From positions 1 through 60,735 of the forward strand of contig NZ_JBHLWN010000103.1 in the NCBI RefSeq assembly GCF_042432825.1: a stretch of DNA of 60,735 bases, given 5' to 3'. The stretch is from Gordoniibacillus chartarius. Its GTDB lineage: Bacteria > Bacillota > Bacilli > Paenibacillales > NBRC-103111. Numbering within the stretch: position 1 is the stretch's first letter; each line of letters begins with the position of its first letter. The position numbers and the translations under genes are program-made. Below are positions 54,289-60,735 of this stretch, one piece after another. Under the pieces are notes generated by a model. The model ran no database searches, was not told the origin of the DNA, and saw nothing but the letters and a program-made list of their open reading frames with translations.

Positions 54289-55902
54289 ATGATCGTATCC
54301 CCTTCAGGCTCAGTCCGTACAACAAGCGGCAAAACCGTGTACCTGCTTTCTTCGATCCGCCGGCTGCGCCGCAAGACGTTATCCTCAAGCCGCAGAACCG
54401 TACCGGCAGCCATGCTCTTATTCGTCGCCGAAGGGCGGGGCGTTCTGCACGTGGACCAAGAACACGTTGCGATCGATGCGCCTCAATGGTTTTTCCTGGC
54501 GCCTGGAATGAAGCTGCAAGCCGACGTCCATTCGCCGGAGATCGAATATTATGTCATCGTGCTGGAGCCGATTACAATTGCTAAGCGGCGGGGCCGCTAT
54601 ACGGCGGCGGCGCATCCGGGCTCCCTCGAGCCGCCGCCTGAGCTTTCGCCAGGACGCTTGCCGATCCGGGATATCGGGCAGGGGCTACTCCGGACAAAGG
54701 AGCTTTATGCGGCTTATCAAGCCGAGCTCGCCGGACACGCACAGAGTCAATCCGATATCCGGCTGCAGGGGCTGCTCGATTACCTCCGCCATGATTTGAC
54801 CGGCCGGCAAACGGCTCCATCTGCCGAAACGGGTGTAGAAGCCTGCATCGCCTACATGCATCAGCATTATGCTGAAAAATTAAGCCGGGAGACGCTGGCC
54901 GACCGGGCCAAGCTGACGCCGAACGCCTTTTGCCGCAGCTTTAAACGGACAACGGGCCATTCTCCCACCGACTATCTAAATCAGATCCGGATTCATCATG
55001 CGAAAGCGCAGCTGTCGCCGGCTCTTCCCGTCAAGGAAGTGGCGGCGGCCGTCGGCTTCAGCAGCGAGTACTATTTCAGCCGTATTTTCAAAAAGTATGT
55101 CGGCCTTTCGCCCACCCACTTCATCAAGAGAGAGCGCCTCAAGGTGGCCGCAGCTTCGCGCTGCGCCTTTCAGGATCATTTTTCCTCGATAGGAACAGAG
55201 GCGGTTGCCGCCGTCGATTGCTACAGGTATCCCTGGATGGACGAAGCCGAATATGCGCGCACGCTTTCCTCGCAGCTCGAGCAGCTGCGGCTGGCGAAGC
55301 CGGACCTGATCGTAGGCGATTTCTTTCATCGGGATTTATACGATACGTTGAAGGAAATTGCACCTACGGTTATTTTGCAGCATGACTTGAACTGGCGGGC
55401 CGCGCTGATGCAAATCGCCGATCTCGTCGGCCGGGAGAAGGAGGCGCTGCAAGCCGAGCGGCGGTTGAGCGAGCTGGTGGACCGAACCCGGGAGCAGCTG
55501 GGCCGCTTCGTTGAGAAGGAAACGTTGACCGTCCTTCAGGTGATTCAAGACGTCGTTCGGATTCAGGGGACGGTCCATCACCCGCTCAATGAGCTGTTAT
55601 ATGCCGAGCTGGGCTTCCGGCCGGGCAATGCCGTACCGCGCAATAAAATGAGGGAAGAGCTTACCGTGGAGGAGTTTCCGCCGCTCGAAACTGATCATCT
55701 GTTTATAATTCGGCGGAGCCAGCAGCCTCAAGTGGAGGCGCTGCTGTCCAGGCTGCGGCAAACTCCCGCGTGGGCCTCGATGCAGGCGAAGGCCAATCCC
55801 GGCACGCACCTGATCTCGAATTGGCTGCTCCTCAGCTGGACGCCCCGGGGGAGGGAGCTGATTTTGAGGGAGCTGGCCGAGCGGCTGACAGGTTCAAGAT
55901 GA
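54289..55902 (+). CDS. AraC-family regulator fused to a siderophore-binding-protein-like domain (Btr-like)
   Basis: A 537-residue cytoplasmic regulator in three parts. A cupin-like N-terminus (LLFVAEGRGVLHVDQ...PQWFFLAPG) comes first. An AraC double HTH at about 185-285 includes LSRETLADRAKLTPNAFCRSFKRTTGHSPTDYL and VAAAVGFSSEYYFSRIFKKYVGLSPTHFI. The C-terminal 230 residues resemble a FecB-type binding domain (LRLAKPDLIVGDFF, LKEIAPTVILQHDLNW, EKETLTVLQVIQ). B. subtilis Btr has this design and activates siderophore uptake when its domain binds the ferric siderophore. It likely activates the divergent importer. ATG at 54289 follows TAAGGAG. Confidence 0.9.
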   Translation: MIVSPSGSVRTTSGKTVYLLSSIRRLRRKTLSSSRRTVPAAMLLFVAEGRGVLHVDQEHVAIDAPQWFFLAPGMKLQADVHSPEIEYYVIVLEPITIAKRRGRYTAAAHPGSLEPPPELSPGRLPIRDIGQGLLRTKELYAAYQAELAGHAQSQSDIRLQGLLDYLRHDLTGRQTAPSAETGVEACIAYMHQHYAEKLSRETLADRAKLTPNAFCRSFKRTTGHSPTDYLNQIRIHHAKAQLSPALPVKEVAAAVGFSSEYYFSRIFKKYVGLSPTHFIKRERLKVAAASRCAFQDHFSSIGTEAVAAVDCYRYPWMDEAEYARTLSSQLEQLRLAKPDLIVGDFFHRDLYDTLKEIAPTVILQHDLNWRAALMQIADLVGREKEALQAERRLSELVDRTREQLGRFVEKETLTVLQVIQDVVRIQGTVHHPLNELLYAELGFRPGNAVPRNKMREELTVEEFPPLETDHLFIIRRSQQPQVEALLSRLRQTPAWASMQAKANPGTHLISNWLLLSWTPRGRELILRELAERLTGSR

Positions 55903-55976
55903 GTTGATTATAAACAGCGGCTAATTCGCCCAACTTATGCGAAATTTCATTCCGGAAATGTTCGGCATGGCATACA

Positions 55977-56012
55977 GAAAGCGGTGACCTCGTCAAGACG
56001 ATCACCGCTTTC
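55977..56012. terminator. Bidirectional terminator between convergent genes
   Basis: GAAAGCGGTGA pairs perfectly with TCACCGCTTTC around a 14-nt loop, between the stops of the Btr-like gene and the minus-strand gene at 56040. Confidence 0.8.
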
Positions 56013-56039
56013 ATCGCATGCACATATAAGTGTCGCAAA

Positions 56040-57617
56040 TCATATTTCCACTGAAAGAGCCACCTGATTGCCCAGCAAGCTAGTATAGCGTATGAATCCC
56101 TTCGCCGCGTCTTCAAACTGCGGACGCTTCCCCCTCATCGCCGCTACGAAGCTGTCGAAGCTTCCGATCCCGATCGCTCCCGCCTCTTCCGTACTGATGA
56201 CCTCGACGACAACGGCATTGCTGCCGTTTTCCCCTGTTATGGTTATCCGATCGTCCAATTGTTCAGCTGCATAAGGTAAGAGCAAGAAGACAGCTGCGTA
56301 CACTTCATCGTTAATGAATCCGTACAGCGAGCGCTCTTCCATCCGCCAATCGCCTTTCGGTAAAATACCGACCATGCGCTCCCCGCTTCCATGTGCCGCC
56401 GGGTACAAGGCTATCGACACGTTCCGGTTCAAGGCAATGTCGCCGCCGTCGCTTTGATGCCGCGGATCGCCGGCCGAATAATGGTCTCCGGGCTGAAAGA
56501 AGAAGAGCTGATTCACGCTGTCATGGTTGACCAAAGGAAACGTCACATCCCAGCGGTGCTGTTCGTTATCGTATTCCCGGAACCGCTCCAGCACGCCTCC
56601 GACCGCATAATGCTGCGTCATATACGCGTATGTATTCAGCCGAACCTCGCCGGAATCCGTCTGCTTCGTCACGACCCGCTTGACTTCGGCGGGGACACTA
56701 CGGTCAAGCGCAGCGGCCTTCGCTTGGGCGGGAGCTTCATACGATAGAAATCCGGCATATTCCACTCTTGGAAGCTCGTGAGGCAGCTCGAAATCGCCGT
56801 ACTGCACGTAATCGAACAGTACGTTCGCATCCTTCGGAATGTCGTGGCTCAAGCCGCGCGAATGAGGCCCCGCCCATGCGCCCTTGACATAATAGAGCGA
56901 CCTTTCCGTCCATAAATAGTCGAGCATCGCGCGTAAGTCAGCCGCAATCTCCTCCTGCCGGACCATCTCCAACGCACAGGTGAACGCCTGCACCCAATGC
57001 CAAAACCACGGCAGGCAGCCGTATTCCGGCATCCCCTTGGTTTGCACGTGGAGCAAGGTGCTCTTCAGGCTTTGCCAGCCGTCCTGAAGCAGTTCCTCGT
57101 CGCCGAACCACTGTCCGAACAGCAATTTGGCCGCCGTATATTTGGCCTCATGATGGTTGTAATCGCGCAGCGGCTTGCGGAAAAACCCGCTTCGGTATAC
57201 GTGCTCCAGCGCTTGCCGCATCGATGCCCGGAGCCGCTCCGGCAGCCCCGCGCCGTAACGGTGGAAGAAATACATCAGCAGCGAGCCCATCAGCTCCACC
57301 GGCAGCGAATTCGGTTCCGCTTCGCGGGGAACCGGATGCAGGTGCAGCGGCCAGTGCCCGTACGTCCCGCTGTGCGGGTCCCGGTCCTGCAGCTCAAGCA
57401 GCTCCGTGAAGATGCGGCATGCCTTCGCTTGCGCCTCGGTCCGGTCGAAGGAAAGCTGCAGATCGGGATTCGCTGCGGCCGCGAATAAATAGGAGGCGTA
57501 GTAAAAATTATTCCGAACATCGGTATGAAACCAAAGCCCGCTGCCCAGCACCGGCTGCTCATGTGCCAGCAAGGCGATACGGCGGACGATTTCCTGCTTC
57601 CTGCTTGCCATGCTCAT
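56040..57617 (-). CDS. Uncharacterised protein, possible (alpha/alpha)-toroid carbohydrate-active enzyme
   Basis: The 525-residue protein has no signal peptide. The first 280 residues are helix-rich, with aromatic and acidic residues in spaced pattern (YGHWPLHLHPVP, NHHEAKYTAAKLLFGQWFG, PWFWHWVQAF). The latter part is strand-rich (VRLNTYAYMTQHYAVGGV, WDVTFPLVN), an arrangement seen in polysaccharide lyases of toroid/beta-sandwich design. No family is recognised with confidence. It follows the GH88 gene by 72 bp in the same operon. ATG at 57617 follows GCGGGGGA. Confidence 0.75.
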   Translation of the reverse strand: MSMASRKQEIVRRIALLAHEQPVLGSGLWFHTDVRNNFYYASYLFAAAANPDLQLSFDRTEAQAKACRIFTELLELQDRDPHSGTYGHWPLHLHPVPREAEPNSLPVELMGSLLMYFFHRYGAGLPERLRASMRQALEHVYRSGFFRKPLRDYNHHEAKYTAAKLLFGQWFGDEELLQDGWQSLKSTLLHVQTKGMPEYGCLPWFWHWVQAFTCALEMVRQEEIAADLRAMLDYLWTERSLYYVKGAWAGPHSRGLSHDIPKDANVLFDYVQYGDFELPHELPRVEYAGFLSYEAPAQAKAAALDRSVPAEVKRVVTKQTDSGEVRLNTYAYMTQHYAVGGVLERFREYDNEQHRWDVTFPLVNHDSVNQLFFFQPGDHYSAGDPRHQSDGGDIALNRNVSIALYPAAHGSGERMVGILPKGDWRMEERSLYGFINDEVYAAVFLLLPYAAEQLDDRITITGENGSNAVVVEVISTEEAGAIGIGSFDSFVAAMRGKRPQFEDAAKGFIRYTSLLGNQVALSVEI

Positions 57618-57689
57618 GACCAATCCCCCGCTTCATCCGGCGCCTCGATGCGTACCGTGATGATCGTATTCATAACATCCGCCTGCCGG

Positions 57690-58823
57690 CTATTCCCAGA
57701 AAATAACTTTCGCACCCTTAAGCCGCGCCAAGCCTTCCACGAAATAATAATCGCCGTAGATCAGCGGTACATCAACATTTTTTCCTTCGGGGAAGTGGCT
57801 CGTGCCGTGCAGGATCAAGCCCTCCTCGGCCGGATCGTCCCAAGCGCCGTAGTTGGTGTACAGCGACTCCAAGATTTGCACGCCGGCATTGCGGTACACA
57901 TGGGCCTCGACGTCAGCCACCTTATCGGCCAGCAGCAGCAAGCCGCTCGCCGCGCAAGCGCCGGCGGAGGAGTCACGGTACTTCGCCACACCCTCCGGAA
58001 GCCGGAAATCCCAATACGGTACGCGGTCCTCCGGCAGCTGGGACAGAAAGAAATGGGCCACCCGCTTGGCGCCGGCCAAATAATCCGCTCTGCCCGTATG
58101 ATGATAGGCCAGCGTCAGACCGTACAGCGCCCACGCCGTTCCCCTCGACCAAGCCGACTCCGGAGCATATCCTTGACCGCCGAGCCTTTCCTCGCACTCC
58201 CCCGTGTGCGGATTGAAGCGAACGATGTGATACACCGAGCCGTCCGGACGGATGAAATGCTCCAGCACCGTGTCCAGATGCGCCTCGGCGACATGGCGAA
58301 AGCGAGGATCCCCCGTCACCTGCGAAGCCCAGAACAGAAGCGGCATATTCATGACGCAGTCAATGATCGCCACACCCGCGTTGTCTTCGCCTTCCCGCCA
58401 CGGATTCCAAGCGCGGATGTACCGGCCCTTCAGATTCAGCCTTCCGACCAGCATGTTGGCGGCAATGAGCGCGCGGCGCTTCGAGTCTTCGCTGCCCAGC
58501 AGCTTGTACTGGGCGATGCTGGTCAGCGTCCACATAAAGCCCATATCGTGATCGAGCTTGTAATATTGCTCCAGTACGGCATCGAGACCGTTCTCGCACT
58601 GCTCGGCGATCCGGCGGAAATCTTCGCTGCCGGTTCCGGCATACAGCAGCCACAGCTGCCCCGGCCAGAAGCCCGCCGTCCACCAGTACGGCTGCTCCAG
58701 CACATAGGAGCCTCCGACACTCGCGTGCGGGTAACCGCTGCCAATTCTCTTGCTCGTGCGCTCGACCTTCCTGACCGTTTGCTCCCATGCCTCGTCCACC
58801 CAGCTGAATGTCGCTTTCTTCAT
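57690..58823 (-). CDS. GH88 unsaturated glucuronyl hydrolase
   Basis: A 377-residue cytoplasmic (alpha/alpha)6-barrel enzyme, the same length as recalled for the well-studied Paenibacillus-type (Bacillus sp. GL1) enzyme. The two catalytic-region aspartates sit in LDHDMGFMW (D93) and AIIDCVMNMPLLFWA (D155). SAWSRGTAWALYG and VPYWDFRLPEG are further family motifs. It hydrates and removes the 4,5-unsaturated uronate from lyase-generated oligosaccharides of glycosaminoglycan, gellan or similar type. ATG at 58823 follows AAAGGCGGA, 17 bp past the lyase-like gene's stop. Confidence 0.92.
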   Translation of the reverse strand: MKKATFSWVDEAWEQTVRKVERTSKRIGSGYPHASVGGSYVLEQPYWWTAGFWPGQLWLLYAGTGSEDFRRIAEQCENGLDAVLEQYYKLDHDMGFMWTLTSIAQYKLLGSEDSKRRALIAANMLVGRLNLKGRYIRAWNPWREGEDNAGVAIIDCVMNMPLLFWASQVTGDPRFRHVAEAHLDTVLEHFIRPDGSVYHIVRFNPHTGECEERLGGQGYAPESAWSRGTAWALYGLTLAYHHTGRADYLAGAKRVAHFFLSQLPEDRVPYWDFRLPEGVAKYRDSSAGACAASGLLLLADKVADVEAHVYRNAGVQILESLYTNYGAWDDPAEEGLILHGTSHFPEGKNVDVPLIYGDYYFVEGLARLKGAKVIFWE

Positions 58824-58840
58824 GACTTGCTCCGCCTTTC

Positions 58841-60601
58841 TTATTGAAATTGAAATGATAGCGTAACGCGAACCTGCCGCTCCGGCTGCCGTACGGCGAA
58901 ATCGATCGCATACCATGCCGTGTCCTGTCCAAAATGATCCCGATACGAGTGCTTGCTTACGGATGGACGCAGCTGCAGCGGATCGCAGCCGATCCATAAC
59001 GTCCGGCCGTTCCCGCCGGTAACCGTAACCATGCCTTCGTCCCCGATAACAGGCTCAAGCTTCGTGACAAACCGTTCCACGAGTTCCGACGGCTTCTCCG
59101 CAAACACGAACAGGTCTTCCAGCAGCAAACGCGGCAGCTCGGCCTTCCGCCAAGTAAAGCTCCTGACGAAGCTGCTTACGTGCGGCACATGATACGCTTT
59201 CGTCAAATCGAGCGCGAACGTATCCTCTCCCCCGCCGATTTCGGCTTCCAGACATATCGCCGCGCTGCTTGGCCCCGCCATCTGCAGCTGCCCGTCCACG
59301 ATCGGAACGGAATGGCCCTGCGACCCGTTGCAGTCGTACGTATACCTGTCGGGACCGAAATAACGGTTCGTATATTCGCCGCTGCCGAGATCGCACAGGA
59401 ACACTTCGCCGCAAGCCGTCAATATAAAATGTCCAAGATCGTTATGATTGTGCGGCTCGTCGTTATGGCCGCCCTTGGCGGCAAAGCCGAAGCTTCCGGC
59501 AGCCGATTCATGGCGGGAAACGAGCCACTGCGCATTCGGCAGCACATAATCCGCCGGCTCCCATGAAGCCCCGCTTTGGCCGGGCGCGAACCAGAGCAGA
59601 TTGCGCACCGCCGGCGCCCAGCGGCTGCAATGATCATCCGTGTACGATGCCCGAAGCCCGGCCGGAGGCGCTGCAACGTCTGCGGGAAACACCGCCGCCA
59701 AGTAATGCGTTAGGCCGATATGCACCTTCGCGCGCTGCATGGAATCGGAGAAATTGACGGCAATATCGCCGTCCAAGTACGCCTTCTGCTGGAACTGCGC
59801 GATGCGCCGGACCTTCTCCTGCCGGAACAAATCGATACCGCCGTCGGTTCGCTTCGCCAACAAATCCGCAAAATAAACGAAAAAGCCGAAGCCGTAGTTC
59901 CAGTAGCCGATCCCCTCAAGACAAGCGCCGTCCTCGCCGAAGCCGGCCAAGTAGCGCTCCATACTGGCCAAGGCCTTCTCAATGATTGGAGCCAGCTGGA
60001 CCGGGTCTTGGATCATATACAACGCCGCCGAGGCGATCGAGCCGGCGCAGACGGCAGACCAGTTATGCTCGGCCGTCTCCCAATGATAAGGCCCGTGCAG
60101 CAAATACGGCTTGAACAAGCGCCGCACGACTTCCTCGGCGATCCGGCTCGCGATGAGCGGCGGAAGCCAAGCCTCGCACATCCGCCATATTTCGCTTAAC
60201 GCAAACCCGGTTTCAGCGGCGAACAGATCGATCCGCGTTCCCCGCTCTCCCCGGCTCCAGCCGGGGCCGTCAACCGCAAACGGCTGGCTGCCGTCCGTCT
60301 CGACCGAACCGCTGAGGTGGGCGGGAAGGCACCATGTATATTCGTTCAGGATCGACCAAATCGCATCCTGAAGCGCTTCCCGGAATTCCGGGCGTTCCGG
60401 CTCGAGCTGCGTGAGCAGCCCGAACGTCGTCAGCCTTCTGCGCTTCTCGAAATACACTCGCTCGAACTCCAGCCGGCTGCCCCGGCTTTCGTACATCGAG
60501 AACAGCGTATACGTCAGCTCCGGAATCGGCTGTCCGAGCAGGCGCTCCCCCTCGGCGCGGATTTCTTCGACTGCGGGCCGGTACTCCTCCCCCGTATTCA
60601 C
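58841..60601 (-). CDS. Heparinase II/III-type polysaccharide lyase
   Basis: About 586 residues. The N-terminal toroid (to about 320) includes GPYHWETAEHNWSAVCAGSIASAAL and GIGYWNYGFGFFVYFADLL. The C-terminal heparinase II/III beta-sandwich carries FAAKGGHNDEPHNHNDLGHFIL and the GDLG-like CDLGSGEY. Members eliminate at uronic acids, giving the unsaturated ends cut by the next gene's GH88 enzyme. No signal peptide is visible, so it may act on imported oligosaccharides. The start is uncertain: the frame reaches a TTG at 60730, but a terminator-like hairpin at 60641-60661 lies inside that extension, so the GTG at 60601 with an upstream GGAGG is preferred. Confidence 0.85.
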   Translation of the reverse strand: MNTGEEYRPAVEEIRAEGERLLGQPIPELTYTLFSMYESRGSRLEFERVYFEKRRRLTTFGLLTQLEPERPEFREALQDAIWSILNEYTWCLPAHLSGSVETDGSQPFAVDGPGWSRGERGTRIDLFAAETGFALSEIWRMCEAWLPPLIASRIAEEVVRRLFKPYLLHGPYHWETAEHNWSAVCAGSIASAALYMIQDPVQLAPIIEKALASMERYLAGFGEDGACLEGIGYWNYGFGFFVYFADLLAKRTDGGIDLFRQEKVRRIAQFQQKAYLDGDIAVNFSDSMQRAKVHIGLTHYLAAVFPADVAAPPAGLRASYTDDHCSRWAPAVRNLLWFAPGQSGASWEPADYVLPNAQWLVSRHESAAGSFGFAAKGGHNDEPHNHNDLGHFILTACGEVFLCDLGSGEYTNRYFGPDRYTYDCNGSQGHSVPIVDGQLQMAGPSSAAICLEAEIGGGEDTFALDLTKAYHVPHVSSFVRSFTWRKAELPRLLLEDLFVFAEKPSELVERFVTKLEPVIGDEGMVTVTGGNGRTLWIGCDPLQLRPSVSKHSYRDHFGQDTAWYAIDFAVRQPERQVRVTLSFQFQ

Positions 60602-60640
60602 GGTTCGCCAACAATCCTCCGGCTTGCCGTTTGGAAATAA

Positions 60641-60661
60641 AAGCCGGGAATCTCCCGGCTT
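60641..60661 (-). terminator. Rho-independent terminator or attenuator upstream of the lyase gene
   Basis: On the minus strand AAGCCGGGA-GAT-TCCCGGCTT is followed by TTATTT, a textbook hairpin. It likely ends a gene lying beyond the window edge, and shows that the lyase start is downstream of it. Confidence 0.75.
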
Positions 60662-60735
60662 CTTTGCTAAATTGGGGCTTGCTGAACAAGATTCGTTCCA
60701 TTTACACCCAACGTAAGTCTCTAAACCCAAGCAGT

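Noticed and set aside
57525..58847. 440-codon plus-strand frame opposite the GH88 gene
   Set aside because: Antisense shadow with no family resemblance; GH88 motifs are on the minus strand.
58841..60730. Start of the lyase at the TTG at 60730
   Set aside because: The extension would be translated through a perfect terminator hairpin at 60641-60661 and has no family-like sequence.

Overview
The window looks like chromosomal DNA of a Paenibacillus-type Bacillota. The signs are strong AGGAGG ribosome binding sites with some TTG and GTG starts, fairly GC-rich coding, Lpl/YtcQ-type sugar ABC transporters paired with two-transmembrane AraC sensor-regulators, many cytoplasmic CAZymes, and a Btr-like AraC/binding-protein fusion. 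No rRNA, tRNA, phage, transposase or CRISPR array was seen. Genus-level assignment is inference.

Layout. (1) 1-4650: two sugar ABC permeases and a broken HlyD-like adaptor on the minus strand, divergent from an OmpR-type two-component system. (2) 4680-10630: GH43 enzyme behind a perfect 22-bp palindrome; an AT-rich patch with an ArsR regulator and MFS exporter; then a GH105-GH43 operon. (3) 10932-17516: one very large secreted protein joining a ricin-type lectin, a PL1 pectate lyase, FN3 and concanavalin-like modules and a CE8 pectin methylesterase. (4) 17822-26363: a complete sugar importer (two permeases and a lipoprotein), a 345-bp nested G-rich tandem repeat, then a second paralogous lipoprotein translationally coupled to a membrane-bound AraC sensor. 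(5) 26832-36526: GH43, AraC regulator, GH28 polygalacturonase, two membrane proteins of unknown role, a CysJ-like reductase lacking flavodoxin, and a frameshifted DUF2264 gene. (6) 36699-55902: a Fur-box-controlled carboxylate siderophore locus whose gene set matches staphyloferrin B (SbnA, B, E, F, G, H, C and an SbnD-like exporter), with a frameshifted flavin monooxygenase, a small LuxR-type regulator, a FecBCDE-like importer and a Btr-like regulator. (7) 56040-60735: a heparinase II/III-type lyase, a GH88 unsaturated glucuronyl hydrolase and an unassigned enzyme-like protein.

How it fits together. The secreted PL1-CE8 protein would demethylate and cleave pectin; unsaturated oligogalacturonates would enter through the Lpl-like importer under control of the AraC sensor, and cytoplasmic GH28, GH105 and GH43 enzymes would finish them. 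Region 7 is a separate uronate-polysaccharide module using the same lyase-then-unsaturated-uronyl-hydrolase logic. Region 6 makes, exports and re-imports an alpha-hydroxycarboxylate siderophore under iron limitation.

The most notable items are the rearranged staphyloferrin-B-like locus with its three Fur boxes, the nested G-rich repeat whose blocks shrink 4-4-3-2-1, the lectin-PL1-CE8 megaenzyme, and two frameshifted genes.
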